Positions 16,328 to 25,237 of a stretch of DNA of 64,000 nt are shown here, piece by piece. The position numbers were made by a program, and so were the translations under genes. Every line of letters begins with the position of its first letter. Position 1 is the stretch's first letter. The notes under the pieces were generated by a model. That model made no database searches. It was not told the origin of the DNA and saw nothing but the letters and a program-made list of their open reading frames with translations. Source of the stretch: Mycobacterium vicinigordonae (GTDB taxonomy: Bacteria > Actinomycetota > Actinomycetes > Mycobacteriales > Mycobacteriaceae); NCBI RefSeq assembly GCF_013466425.1, contig NZ_CP059165.1, forward strand, positions 744,001 through 808,000. The letters run 5' to 3'.

Positions 16328-16747
16328 CTACTGGATCAGGCCGATGGGGAGAGCCATGCCCAGAAACAAGACGAGCTGGTATGCGCTGTTGATCGCGGTG
16401 AGCTGAGAAGGCTTCTGTTCGAAGCCGTTGTGCTGCGCCAGGGTCGAGAGTGAGAACCCTAGCCATGCGGTGAGACCGACGGCCAGGGCGAGCCAGACCG
16501 AGTTGTCGCCGAAGAACCCGGCCGCGATGGAGCAGGAGGCGGCAAGAGCGACAGCGGTGACGATGATCGATGCCACCAGAATCACGAAAGGCCCCTTGCC
16601 GCCTTTCGCGGAGTCCTCCTTGGTCACTCCGGTCAGCCTCCGCCAAGTACTGCCGACCAGCCCCCAATCGCTGTACCAGACCCATGCGATGGCCATCCCG
16701 ACGACAATCGCGACCACGACGGCCAACCAGCTGATGTTCAGCTCCAT
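16328..16747 (-). CDS. DUF1761 small membrane protein
   Basis: The 139-residue protein has four hydrophobic segments (about residues 5-25, 52-72, 78-100 and 118-138) and the motif AIAWVWYSDWGLVGSTWRRLTG after the first one, which is typical of DUF1761 integral membrane proteins. No function is established for the family. The ATG at 16747 begins MELNISWLAV; an upstream in-frame start at 16777 adds ten residues that lack hydrophobic character. It is convergent with the TetR gene. Confidence 0.82.
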   Translation of the reverse strand: MELNISWLAVVVAIVVGMAIAWVWYSDWGLVGSTWRRLTGVTKEDSAKGGKGPFVILVASIIVTAVALAASCSIAAGFFGDNSVWLALAVGLTAWLGFSLSTLAQHNGFEQKPSQLTAINSAYQLVLFLGMALPIGLIQ

Positions 16748-16836
16748 GGGGGCCCCTCTCCTCGACAGTCCATCCAATAGTGGAGATAATCAAGTCTGAT
16801 GTAGAAAGTCAATCACAAGCCAGGGGGCATCCGCAG

Positions 16837-18156
16837 CTATGGGCAGTTCTGCGATTTCCCAACGAGCTCGGGATTCTGAACACCCACAAGGGCGCCCCAA
16901 GGCATCCTGGGCGACCGTGGCGTTTCGTTCGTTCGATCGCCAAGTTGTCCGGGACTGAAGTCAAGTGCTCGCTCGATCCTGCGCCCCAAGTCGTCTAGTT
17001 CGTCGAGTACAAGGCTTGCTCCCCATACCTGGTCCCGTTTGCGGTCAGTCAATGGGCGTAGAACGCCGGAGTCGTGCAGTCGTTTTATTGCGGCGAACAC
17101 GCTGCTTCGAGGTGCATCGACAAGTGATACGACGTCGTCGGATGAAACGATCGGCGTCGACGGTAAAAGCAGGAGTAGTTTGTCGGTCGCGCTATTACGC
17201 CTAATCGGTCCGGTCATGTTTCGCCACTCAATTGGTATCTCGGCCAAACGCGCTGCAGTAGTTCGTGATTCGGCGGCAGCAGTCTTTGATGCATTCGCGA
17301 ATGTGACGATCAGTGGGCGTAGGTCGCCGGCGCGGTATGTGGTGAGCGCGCCGAAGTAGCGCGCTCGGTGAGCAACAAGCGCCGATGCCAGAGGGACAAC
17401 GAGGCGCGTTGTTGCTCCCCTCCGCCTAAAGATGGCGTTGATGAGTGCCCGGCCGATGCGGCCGTTGCCGTCGGTGAAGGGGTGGATTGATTCGAACTGT
17501 GCATGCGCGATGGCGGCCTGAATCAGAACGGGAACGTCGGTTCGGTTCGCGAACTCCATCAGGTCGTCCATGTACGCGTGCACCGTGTCTGGCGGTGGCG
17601 GAACGTACAACGCATCTCGCGGCGAGTAGTCGCTTCCGCCGATCCAGGTCTGGACACTCCTTATTCGACCAGCATGCTGCCCTTCTGTCGGATCTTCTCG
17701 CATCAGCGCCTCATGTGCGCGCAGGATCACGGACATCTGCACGGGGGCATCTCGATCGACGCTCGCGATCATTTCGTTTAGGGCGGTGGTTGCCGCCGCC
17801 ATCGAGACCGCGCTCGAATTGCCTCTTCCGCCGTGCAACGCGCGCGCGTAGTCGTCCAAGCTCGCTTCAACGCGCTCAATTTTCGAAGAGGCCACCGATT
17901 CTGTTCGAAGTAGGAGAGTGCTGAGCGCTGCGAGGTGGGTTCCGTGCGTGCTGTCGAGTCTAGAAATCTCGCTCATGGCGGCTTCGAGTTCGACAGCGAT
18001 ATCCGCGTCGACGTTGGCATCGATTTTGGCGATGTAGGGAGGAAGCGACACTGTGACCGAACGAAGTGTCCTGTCCTCGCGGGTGCCCCCCCTTTGGGTC
18101 TGTGCCCACGGGCGTTGCTCTGCCCTGTGGCGAGGCCACGCATCTCTGGGTTGCAT
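16837..18156 (-). CDS. Fic family protein with C-terminal winged-helix region
   Basis: The 439-residue protein has the Fic active-site motif HPFTDGNGRIGR at residues 225-236, so it can probably transfer AMP or a related group to a target hydroxyl. Upstream, residues 90-95 (S-S-K-I-E-R) match the inhibitory helix motif [S/T]xxxE[G/N] of self-inhibited Fic proteins except that the last residue is Arg. A C-terminal segment (about 320-390; PIVSSDDVVSLVDAPRSSVFAAIKRL) resembles a winged helix. The start at 18156 follows a GGAG site. A perfect 15-bp palindrome covers the promoter and ribosome site, suggesting autoregulation. There is no separate antitoxin gene. Confidence 0.9.
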   Translation of the reverse strand: MQPRDAWPRHRAEQRPWAQTQRGGTREDRTLRSVTVSLPPYIAKIDANVDADIAVELEAAMSEISRLDSTHGTHLAALSTLLLRTESVASSKIERVEASLDDYARALHGGRGNSSAVSMAAATTALNEMIASVDRDAPVQMSVILRAHEALMREDPTEGQHAGRIRSVQTWIGGSDYSPRDALYVPPPPDTVHAYMDDLMEFANRTDVPVLIQAAIAHAQFESIHPFTDGNGRIGRALINAIFRRRGATTRLVVPLASALVAHRARYFGALTTYRAGDLRPLIVTFANASKTAAAESRTTAARLAEIPIEWRNMTGPIRRNSATDKLLLLLPSTPIVSSDDVVSLVDAPRSSVFAAIKRLHDSGVLRPLTDRKRDQVWGASLVLDELDDLGRRIERALDFSPGQLGDRTNETPRSPRMPWGALVGVQNPELVGKSQNCP

Positions 18157-18165
18157 GGATGTCTC

Positions 18166-18201
18166 CTAACTCGGACTAACTATAGTGTTAGTCCGAGTTA
18201 G
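18166..18201 (-). promoter_or_regulatory. Perfect 15-bp inverted repeat at the fic promoter
   Basis: CTAACTCGGACTAAC (18166-18180) and its exact complement (18187-18201) flank a 6-base centre. On the minus strand the centre holds TATAGT (18179-18184), a good -10 hexamer, and the promoter-proximal arm runs to within a few bases of the GGAG ribosome site. Protein bound here would block both promoter and start. The Fic winged helix is a candidate binder. Confidence 0.75.
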
Positions 18202-18414
18202 ATCGATAAATCGGATTTTGGTACGCATTGGTCCGGGGTTACGAGAGCGACCATCCACGGGCACCCGCGCGGTCGACCACCTGCTGAGGGGCGACGCTGG
18301 TCACGGTTTGTCAGCAGATCGGTGTATCCCGTCACCTGGGGTTTCGCTGATGGCAAGGCGGTGACACTGAGACCGATTTTCGAACGGATCGAACAGCGTT
18401 TTCGCTGGTGAAAC

Positions 18415-18488
18415 TGGAGCCGATGACGGGAATCGAACCCGCGTATTCAGCTTGGGAAGCTGATGTTCTGCCATTGAACTACATCGGC
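18415..18488 (-). tRNA. tRNA-Gly (anticodon CCC)
   Basis: Read on the minus strand the sequence folds as a cloverleaf. The acceptor stem is GCCGATG/CATCGGC, the anticodon loop is TTCCCAA giving anticodon CCC, the T loop is GGTTCGATTCC, and the discriminator is T followed by an encoded CCA at 18415-18417. It reads the GGG codon. It lies in the gap between fic and the rightward SRPBCC gene. Confidence 0.95.
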
Positions 18489-18517
18489 GCAGTGCCCAGA
18501 AAGGCTAGCATCGGTCG

Positions 18518-19000
18518 ATGTCCAACGGGGCGCGGGTCGAACAATCCCGCACGATTCCAGTGACTCCCGAGCAAGCCTTCCGGGGCATCATCGAGATGGA
18601 TATCCCGACCGTGTTCCGGCGCCGATACGGCCCCCTCCCGCCGATCGTCGCCGTCAGCGGACGTGATGCTGGCCACTGGAGCGGAGCCGTCGGGCAAACC
18701 CGGGTGCTGGAATTGGGCGGGGGCTTCGGAGCCCTCCGCGAGACCGTCGTCGAGGTTGACGAGCCACACGCGTGGCGGTATCGCATCAGCGATCTGCGCG
18801 GCCCGCTGGGCGCCCTGCTCACCGGGATCGACGGCGAATTCCTGTTTGCTCCAGCGGGAACGGGTACTCGAATCACGTGGCGCTACAACATGTTTCCGCG
18901 CTCGCCCCTCGTCGAACCAGTGCTGCCGGCCTTCGGCTGGTTCTGGCGGGGCTACGCGCGCCAGATGCTCGAGGAACTGTCCAAGCTTCTCGTCAAGTGA
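18518..19000 (+). CDS. SRPBCC (START-like) family protein
   Basis: The 160-residue protein shows the SRPBCC pattern. It starts with a strand holding EQSRTIPVTPEQAFRGI, has a central beta-sheet with ETVVEVDEPHAWRYRISD and GTRITWRYNMFPRS, and ends in a long helix (GYARQMLEELSKLLVK). These proteins bind hydrophobic ligands in a cavity. No catalytic residues can be assigned. The ATG at 18518 starts 30 bases after the tRNA on the opposite strand. Confidence 0.82.
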   Translation: MSNGARVEQSRTIPVTPEQAFRGIIEMDIPTVFRRRYGPLPPIVAVSGRDAGHWSGAVGQTRVLELGGGFGALRETVVEVDEPHAWRYRISDLRGPLGALLTGIDGEFLFAPAGTGTRITWRYNMFPRSPLVEPVLPAFGWFWRGYARQMLEELSKLLVK

Positions 19001-19117
19001 TCAGCGAAACCACCCGAATTACAGCGATGTAAGTTTGAACGACCATTCTGATAAATGGTCGAACGTGAATGCGTTTACCCTTTCGTTATTATTCGTAACC
19101 CTCTATCGTGACCTTTC

Positions 19118-19801
19118 GTGGGGAAGCACGAGTTAGCCAAGGAGAGGCGAAAGGCGCCAGCACTGCTGGCTAAGGCCATCGTCCCGGCGGCGGCGCTCTT
19201 CGCGGTCGGCGGGGCGCTAGGGGCAGACGTGAATCCCGCGACCGCCCACACAGACGTAAAGCAAGTTGCCGTCGACAATTCTCCGCCATGCTGCATTCAG
19301 ATTGCGACGGCAGAGGTGCAGGCACTCGACACCTCCCGGATGCGGTTCGACATCGAACAGATGGCGCCCGTCCAGCGAACGCGCGCCGACCGATCGCGCG
19401 CCGACCTCGGCAGCCGTGCGCTGCCCGTCGGGGTGGCGCCGGAGCAAGGCCTGCAGGTCAGGACCATCCTCGTGGAGCGTGCCATCAGCGCGATGTTCCC
19501 AGAGATCCACCAGATGGGGGGTGTCCGTCCCGACGCCCTGCGCTGGCACCCCGAAGGCCTCGCCGTCGACGTGATGATCCCCGACCCGAGTTCGGATCAG
19601 GGCATCGAGCTGGGCAACGCGATCGTCACCTATGTCATGCAGAACGCCGACCGGTTCGGCATCCAGGACGCCATCTGGCGCGGCACCTACTACACACCCG
19701 GCGGCGGCGCCCAATCAGGTGGCTATGGACACTACGACCACGTCCACGTCACGACTACCGGCGGCGGATACCCCACCGGAGACGAGATCTACGTCCGCTG
19801 A
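19118..19801 (+). CDS. Exported protein with a D-Ala-D-Ala-peptidase-like metal site
   Basis: The 227-residue protein has a basic N-terminus ([12 protein letters not shown]) and a hydrophobic signal segment ending near residue 42. The C-terminal half (about 105-227) has [14 protein letters not shown] and [10 protein letters not shown]. This H-x6-D plus H-x-H arrangement is seen in the Hedgehog/DD-peptidase (M15-like) fold, so a zinc peptidase or a peptidoglycan-binding relative is likely. It is the expected counterpart of M. tuberculosis Rv0320 because dcd follows at once, 26 bases downstream. The start is a GTG at 19118. Confidence 0.82.
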   Translation: MGKHELAKERRKAPALLAKAIVPAAALFAVGGALGADVNPATAHTDVKQVAVDNSPPCCIQIATAEVQALDTSRMRFDIEQMAPVQRTRADRSRADLGSRALPVGVAPEQGLQVRTILVERAISAMFPEIHQMGGVRPDALRWHPEGLAVDVMIPDPSSDQGIELGNAIVTYVMQNADRFGIQDAIWRGTYYTPGGGAQSGGYGHYDHVHVTTTGGGYPTGDEIYVR

Positions 19802-19827
19802 CCCGGGACGGCAGATACGCTCGTCGC

Positions 19828-20400
19828 GTGCTGCTCTCCGATCGTGACCTCAGAGCCGAAATCTCCGCCGGACGGCTGCAAATCGATCCATTTGACGACA
19901 CCCTGGTGCAGCCGTCCAGCATCGACGTCCGCCTCGATTGTCTGTTCCGGGTCTTCAACAACACCCGCTACACCCACATCGACCCGGCCAGGCAGCAGGA
20001 CGAGCTCACCACGCTGGTGCAACCCGACGAGGGTGAGCCGTTCGTGCTGCACCCAGGCGAGTTCGTGCTGGGCTCGACGCTGGAAACGGTGACGCTGGCG
20101 AACGATCTCGCCGGGCGGCTGGAGGGTAAGTCCTCACTAGGTCGGTTGGGGCTGCTGACGCACTCCACGGCCGGCTTCATCGATCCGGGTTTCAGCGGTC
20201 ACATCACCCTGGAGCTGTCCAATGTGGCTAACTTGCCGATCACCCTGTGGCCCGGGATGAAGATCGGCCAGTTGTGCATCCTGCGGCTCACCAGCCCGTC
20301 GGAACGTCCCTACGGAAGCGCAGGCGTCGGATCCAAATATCAAGGTCAGCGCGGTCCTACGCCGTCGCGCTCGTATCAGAACTTCATAGGTTCTACATAG
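19828..20400 (+). CDS. dcd: dCTP deaminase (bifunctional dCTP deaminase/dUTPase type)
   Basis: The 190-residue protein matches Dcd over its whole length: SDRDLRAEI at the start, [10 protein letters not shown], the catalytic segment [39 protein letters not shown], and [14 protein letters not shown] near the end. In M. tuberculosis this enzyme turns dCTP into dUMP in one step, supplying thymidylate synthesis and keeping dUTP low. The start is a GTG at 19828, giving the family's usual 190 residues. Confidence 0.95.
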   Translation: MLLSDRDLRAEISAGRLQIDPFDDTLVQPSSIDVRLDCLFRVFNNTRYTHIDPARQQDELTTLVQPDEGEPFVLHPGEFVLGSTLETVTLANDLAGRLEGKSSLGRLGLLTHSTAGFIDPGFSGHITLELSNVANLPITLWPGMKIGQLCILRLTSPSERPYGSAGVGSKYQGQRGPTPSRSYQNFIGST

Positions 20401-20491
20401 CTCGCAGGGCTGCGCCGACATCGTTAGCAGGACTACCATTTGAGTTTGGGCCTTTCCTCCTCAATCCGTGATTAGACCTTCGGGAGGGGTT

Positions 20492-22273
20492 GTGGATGTC
20501 GTACTAGGGGTGTCGATGGCGCCCACCGCTGTGCGCATCGCATTGGTCGAAGGTGAGGACGCGGACGGCGCGATCGTCGAAGAGGACAGTTTTCGCCTGG
20601 GGCACGACCCGGCCACGATGCGATCGTCGGATCAGGTGATCCAAGCGATCCTCGGCACGCGCGAAGGCGCGGCCGACGCCGGGCTGCACCTGGCCTCGGT
20701 CGGCGTGAGCTGGACCGATCAGGAGCAGGCGTCTGCGCTGCGCGACGCGCTGGCCGCCCGCAAGATGGAAAACGTCATGCTGGTCTCGGCGTTCCTGGCC
20801 GCGGCCGCGATGGGTCAGGCGGTCGGTGGATCTCTGGGCTATCACCGGACCGGCGTGCTCTTCATCGAACCCGACACCGCGACGTTGGCCGTGGTGGAAA
20901 CTGCCGATGGCTCGCTCTGCGACGTGCGCCGCCAAGAGTTGGCCGCCGACGACGAGACAGCGATCACCGAGCTGCAAGAGCTGATATCTGACGCCGAATC
21001 GATGCCGACCCGCCCAGACGGCATCTATGTGGTCGGTTCGGGAGTCGACGTCCCACTGATCAAACCGGCGCTGGATGCGGCGACGACGCTGGCAGTCAGC
21101 GTGCCCGAGGAACCCGAGATGGCGCTGGCCCGCGGGGCGGCCCTGGCCTCCGGCAGCTCGCCACTGTTCGCCGCGAGCACGGCCGCGCTGGCCTATGCGC
21201 AGGACGTCGATGCGGCCGACGAGGTCACCGGGCGCGATTTCGGCTACGACCCCTACGCGACGGACGTATTCGACGAGTTCGACGACGACTTCGACGAGGA
21301 CGAGATCACCGAGACCCCTCGGCGCAGACCCGCGCTGTTACTCGGTAGTGGTGTGGCGGTGGTCGCCACTGCGGCCATGGTCGCGCTCGAGGTGGCCCTC
21401 GCACTCGATATCCGCCCGACGGTCGCGTTGCAGCCGATCCCCAGCCAGAACCGTCTGATCGCACCCGCGCAGCCGGAGCCGGCGCCCCCCGTCGTGGCCG
21501 CCCCACAGCAGAAGGTCAATCTGCCGAGCGTTCCGCACGGCGGTACCCCGCAAGCGAGGGTGCCTGCTCCTGCCGCGCCGGCTCCCGCTGCCCCGGCCGT
21601 CCCTGCGGCTCCGGCGTTACCCGCACTGCCGGCTGCTCCTGCCGCACCGGCTCCCCGGGTGCCTGAGGTGGTACTGGCGCCACCGATCGTGGTGCCGCAG
21701 ATCCAGGTGCCCGGTCCCGCGACGTTAATGCGGCCGCCGAAAGTGCAAGCTCCTCAGGTTCAGGTGCCGGCGTCGCCGCCGCGACTCGAAAACCCGGTGC
21801 CACAAGCCCCGATTGTCAAGAGTCCCCCGGCTCAGAGCGCGCCCGGGCGGGGGCCGTCCTCCAACCCCGGTCGGGGTCCGTTCGGTGGCGGCGGTTCCGG
21901 CGGCGCAGGGATTCCCGGCATCACCGGCGGGATTCCCGGCATACCGGGCGGTGGGGTACCGGGCGGCCGCGGCCCGTTCGGCGGTGGGGGTCCCGGCGGT
22001 GGTTCCGTTGAACGCGGTCCCTTTGGCGGTGGTGGTCCGGGTGGCGGCTTCGGTGGTGGGCCCGGTGCTCGTGGTCCGTTCGGTGGTGGTGGTCCGGGTG
22101 GCGGCTTCGGTGGTGGGCCCGGTGCTCGTGGTCCGTTCGGTGGTGGTGGTCCGGGTGGCGGCTTCGGTGGCGGCGGTCACGGCGGTGGCTTTGGCGGGGG
22201 CCACGGCGGTGGCTTTGGCGGTGGCTTCGGTGGTGGCGGTCACGGCGGTGGCTTCGGCGGCGGCCACAGGTAG
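20492..22273 (+). CDS. DUF7159-type membrane protein with Hsp70/actin-like head and Gly-rich tail (paralog 1)
   Basis: The 593-residue protein has three parts. Residues about 1-240 resemble a degenerate ASKHA (Hsp70/actin) domain: LGVSMAPTAVRIALVEGE as phosphate-1-like strand turn, FIEPDTATLAVVE, VVGSGVDVPLI as adenosine-like motif, and PEMALARGAALASG. One membrane helix follows RRRP at about 278-303. The rest is Pro/Ala-rich (about 310-460) and then Gly-rich with 54-bp repeats and a GGFGGG tail. The positive residues before the helix place the tail outside the cell. GGGAGGGG precedes the GTG at 20492, matching the start of the next gene, its tandem paralog. Function is unknown. Confidence 0.8.
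   Translation: MDVVLGVSMAPTAVRIALVEGEDADGAIVEEDSFRLGHDPATMRSSDQVIQAILGTREGAADAGLHLASVGVSWTDQEQASALRDALAARKMENVMLVSAFLAAAAMGQAVGGSLGYHRTGVLFIEPDTATLAVVETADGSLCDVRRQELAADDETAITELQELISDAESMPTRPDGIYVVGSGVDVPLIKPALDAATTLAVSVPEEPEMALARGAALASGSSPLFAASTAALAYAQDVDAADEVTGRDFGYDPYATDVFDEFDDDFDEDEITETPRRRPALLLGSGVAVVATAAMVALEVALALDIRPTVALQPIPSQNRLIAPAQPEPAPPVVAAPQQKVNLPSVPHGGTPQARVPAPAAPAPAAPAVPAAPALPALPAAPAAPAPRVPEVVLAPPIVVPQIQVPGPATLMRPPKVQAPQVQVPASPPRLENPVPQAPIVKSPPAQSAPGRGPSSNPGRGPFGGGGSGGAGIPGITGGIPGIPGGGVPGGRGPFGGGGPGGGSVERGPFGGGGPGGGFGGGPGARGPFGGGGPGGGFGGGPGARGPFGGGGPGGGFGGGGHGGGFGGGHGGGFGGGFGGGGHGGGFGGGHR
22030..22165 (+). repeat. 54-bp coding repeats in the Gly-rich tail
   Basis: An 18-residue unit (GGGPGGGFGGGPGARGPF) occurs twice in almost exact copies and a third time in part before the His-containing GGFGGGHGGGF tail. 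The DNA copies are nearly identical, which points to recent duplication and possible length variation between strains. Confidence 0.8.
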
Positions 22274-22294
22274 GCCACAGGTAGGCCACAGGTA
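22262..22294 (+). repeat. Three 11-bp tandem repeats over the stop codon
   Basis: The unit GGCCACAGGTA occurs at 22262-22272, 22273-22283 and 22284-22294. The gene's TAG stop is formed at the junction of the first two units, so the gene ends inside the array. Length 11 is not a multiple of three, but the first stop would still end the frame. Confidence 0.85.
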
Positions 22295-22413
22295 GATAGC
22301 CCCAGGTCGCAGCCCTCGGCTTCCTGACTAAGCATTTTCAAATGGATAAGCCGCGCCAGCCGTGGGTACCGTGGTGAACGGGTGGGAAATCTGCGGAATC
22401 GATAGGGGGAATT

Positions 22414-23829
22414 GTGGACACCGTCCTCGGTGTGTCGATGGCACCCTCGGCAGTCCGGATGGTGCTGGTAGAGGGCGAAGACGGCAACGGCGCCCTCGTC
22501 GACCAGGAAGTATTCGACGTCGACACCCACCCGTCGGCGGCCAACGCCCAAGCTGCCGAACAGGTGATCTCCGCCATTCTGGGGACTCGCGAAGGAGCCG
22601 CAGAGGGCGGCTATCAGTTGGCGTCGACTGGCGTCACCTGGCGAGATCAGGACCAAGCCACGGCGCTGCGCGATGCGCTGGCCAACCGCAAGATCGAGAA
22701 CGTCATGCTGGTCTCGGCGTTTCTGGCTGCCGCCGCGCTGGCGCATTCGGTCGGCAATGAGACCAACTACGCACAGACCGCCCTGCTGTTCATCGAGCCC
22801 GACACCGCGACCTTGGCCGTCGTGGACAGTGCCGACGGCTCGATCACCGACATTCATCGCCAGCGGCTCCCCGACGACGATGACGCCGCAGTAGCCCAGC
22901 TAGTCGAGCTCGCTGCCGGTGCAGACGCGCTGGAGACACGCCCGGACGCGCTATTCGTCGTTGGGTCCGGCGTGGACATCCCGCTGATCAAGCCCACCCT
23001 CGAAGCGGCAACCACGTTGCCGGTGACCGCGGCCGAGGAGCCGGAGACCGCGCTGGCTCGCGGTGCAGCGCTGGCATCGGCGCACTTCCCGCTGCTGTCG
23101 TCGTCCACGGCAGCCCAGGCCTACGCCCAAGCCCCGAGCACCGGCACCCTTGAGGCGTACTCGCTGGATCCGGCCCTGTTCGACGGCAGCGGAGACGGTC
23201 TGGCCTACAGTGCCGTCGACGACGCGCAGGTCGACGACGAGCAGGACGACCGGAAGCCCTTTGCGCTGCTCGCCAGTATCTTGTTGTCGATCTTCGTTAT
23301 CGGGGTGGCGTCTCTGGTGGTGTCGCTGGCAGTCAGCATGCGCGACTCGTCCGGTACCCGACCCAACCCCGGGCAAGCCGCTGTCGTCCCCGATCACCAG
23401 GTGCCGCAGTCTCCGGCACCGGCGCCCCAGGCTCCCGCTCCTCAGGCTCCTACGCCGGCACCGCAACAAGCGCCGATTCCGGAGCAGGCACCGGCGCCGC
23501 AGGCTCCCGCCCCCGAGACACCCGCACAGGTGCCGCAGGTCCCCGCGCAGGTACCGCAGGTACCCGCCCCGGTGGTCGAGGCGCCTGCGCCGGAACCCGC
23601 CGCGCCTGCCCCGGTTCCCATTGCGCCCATCCCGGTGCCGATCCCGATTCCCCCGATCTTCACGCCCCAGTTGCCCTCGGTCGATCCGCCGGGCCGCGGC
23701 GGTGGGCCGGGCAAGCCGCCCGGTATCGGCAAACCGCCCAGCCCCAAGGGGCCCGGTATCGGCGGCAAAGGCCCCGGCAGAGGTGGCGGTCGCGGTGGGT
23801 TCAACATTCCGGGAATTCCCGGCATCTGA
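22414..23829 (+). CDS. DUF7159-type membrane protein with Hsp70/actin-like head and Pro-rich tail (paralog 2)
   Basis: The 471-residue protein is a tandem paralog of the upstream gene. The heads align almost throughout: LGVSMAPSAVRMVLVEGE, AILGTREGAAEGG, NVMLVSAFLAAAAL, FIEPDTATLAVVD, VVGSGVDIPLIKP and EEPETALARGAALAS. A single membrane helix lies at about 287-312, after DDRKP. The tail is rich in Pro, Ala and Gln (about 320-420) and ends in a Gly/Pro/Lys segment, so the tails diverged much more than the heads. The start is a GTG after GGGGGAATT, 140 bases after the first paralog. Confidence 0.8.
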   Translation: MDTVLGVSMAPSAVRMVLVEGEDGNGALVDQEVFDVDTHPSAANAQAAEQVISAILGTREGAAEGGYQLASTGVTWRDQDQATALRDALANRKIENVMLVSAFLAAAALAHSVGNETNYAQTALLFIEPDTATLAVVDSADGSITDIHRQRLPDDDDAAVAQLVELAAGADALETRPDALFVVGSGVDIPLIKPTLEAATTLPVTAAEEPETALARGAALASAHFPLLSSSTAAQAYAQAPSTGTLEAYSLDPALFDGSGDGLAYSAVDDAQVDDEQDDRKPFALLASILLSIFVIGVASLVVSLAVSMRDSSGTRPNPGQAAVVPDHQVPQSPAPAPQAPAPQAPTPAPQQAPIPEQAPAPQAPAPETPAQVPQVPAQVPQVPAPVVEAPAPEPAAPAPVPIAPIPVPIPIPPIFTPQLPSVDPPGRGGGPGKPPGIGKPPSPKGPGIGGKGPGRGGGRGGFNIPGIPGI

Positions 23830-23905
23830 TCTCGCCGGTTAACCGTCACCCGCCGTTCAGCGTCGCGATGCGGTTAGCTCATCGCGACGACCTACACACG
23901 GTGGT

Positions 23906-25237
23906 ATGAGGTGCACCGTATTCGGTACGGGTTATCTAGGTGCCACGCACGCCGTCGGAATGGCGGAGTTGGGGCACGAAGTCGTCGGGGTGGATATCGA
24001 CCCCGGTAAGGTCGCCAAGCTGGCCGGCGGTGACATCCCCTTCTACGAACCTGGCCTGCGAAAGCTGCTGCGAGACAACCTTGCTGCGGGACGGCTGCAT
24101 TTCAGCACCGACTACGACATAGCGGCCCAGTTCGCCGACGTCCATTTCCTTGGCGTCGGAACCCCGCAGAAGAAGGGCGAATACGGCGCTGACCTACGGC
24201 ATGTGCATGCCGTCATCGACGCGCTGGTGCCGCGCCTGACCAGGCCTTCGGTTCTGGTCGGTAAGTCGACCGTTCCGGTCGGCACCGCCGCTGAGCTGGG
24301 CCGCCGCGCCTTCGCGCTGGCGCCCGACGGAGTTGACGTCGAAATCGCCTGGAACCCTGAATTCCTGCGAGAAGGCTATGCAGTACACGACACGTTGCAC
24401 CCAGACCGCATTGTTCTTGGGGTGCAAGATGGTTCAGTTCGTGCCGAGGCGGCTGTGCGGGAACTGTACGGGCCACTACTAGCGGCCGAGGTACCCTTTT
24501 TGGTGACCGATTTGCAGACAGCAGAACTGGTCAAGGTGTCGGCCAATGCCTTTCTGGCGACCAAGATTTCGTTCATCAACGCCATCTCTGAGGTGTGCGA
24601 GGCCGCAGGCGCGGACGTCAGCGTGCTGGCCGACGCGCTCGGCTACGATCCCCGTATCGGGCGCCAATGCCTTAACGCCGGTTTGGGTTTCGGCGGCGGC
24701 TGCCTCCCCAAGGACATCCGGGCATTTATGGCGCGGGCCGGCGAGCTCGGCGCCGACCAGGCCCTGACCTTCCTTCGAGAAGTGGACAGCATCAATATGC
24801 GCCGGCGCACTCGCATGGTCGAATTGGCCACTGCGGCATGCGGGGGCTCCCTACTGGGTGCCAACATCGCGGTGCTCGGGGCGGCGTTCAAGCCCGAATC
24901 CGACGATGTCCGCGACTCTCCCGCCCTCAACGTGGCAGGCCAGTTGCAGCTCAACGGCGCCGCGGTCAACGTCTACGACCCCAAGGCGCTGGACAACGCC
25001 AGCCGACTGTTTCCAACGCTTACCTACGCAGTGTCGGTCGAAGAGGCTTGTGAGCGCGCCGATGCGGTGTTGGTGCTCACCGAATGGCGTGAGTTTGTCG
25101 ACCTCGACCCCGACGACCTCGCGGACCGGGTGCGGGCCCGGGTCGTCGTCGATGGCCGTAACTGCCTCGAGGCGGCCCGCTGGGAGCGGGCGGGTTGGCG
25201 GGTGTTCAGGCTGGGAGCGCGTCGCCCGGCGCGGTGA
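23906..25237 (+). CDS. udgA: UDP-glucose 6-dehydrogenase
   Basis: The 443-residue enzyme oxidises UDP-glucose to UDP-glucuronate with two NAD+. It has the N-terminal NAD loop FGTGYLGATHAVG, the substrate motif WNPEFLREGYAVHDT, and the catalytic Cys motif GFGGGCLPKDIRA. It ends with the UDP-binding domain (LGAAFKPESDDVRDSPAL and VVVDGRNCL). Position after dcd matches M. tuberculosis Rv0322. Its last 32 bases overlap the end of the convergent amidohydrolase gene. Confidence 0.95.
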   Translation: MRCTVFGTGYLGATHAVGMAELGHEVVGVDIDPGKVAKLAGGDIPFYEPGLRKLLRDNLAAGRLHFSTDYDIAAQFADVHFLGVGTPQKKGEYGADLRHVHAVIDALVPRLTRPSVLVGKSTVPVGTAAELGRRAFALAPDGVDVEIAWNPEFLREGYAVHDTLHPDRIVLGVQDGSVRAEAAVRELYGPLLAAEVPFLVTDLQTAELVKVSANAFLATKISFINAISEVCEAAGADVSVLADALGYDPRIGRQCLNAGLGFGGGCLPKDIRAFMARAGELGADQALTFLREVDSINMRRRTRMVELATAACGGSLLGANIAVLGAAFKPESDDVRDSPALNVAGQLQLNGAAVNVYDPKALDNASRLFPTLTYAVSVEEACERADAVLVLTEWREFVDLDPDDLADRVRARVVVDGRNCLEAARWERAGWRVFRLGARRPAR

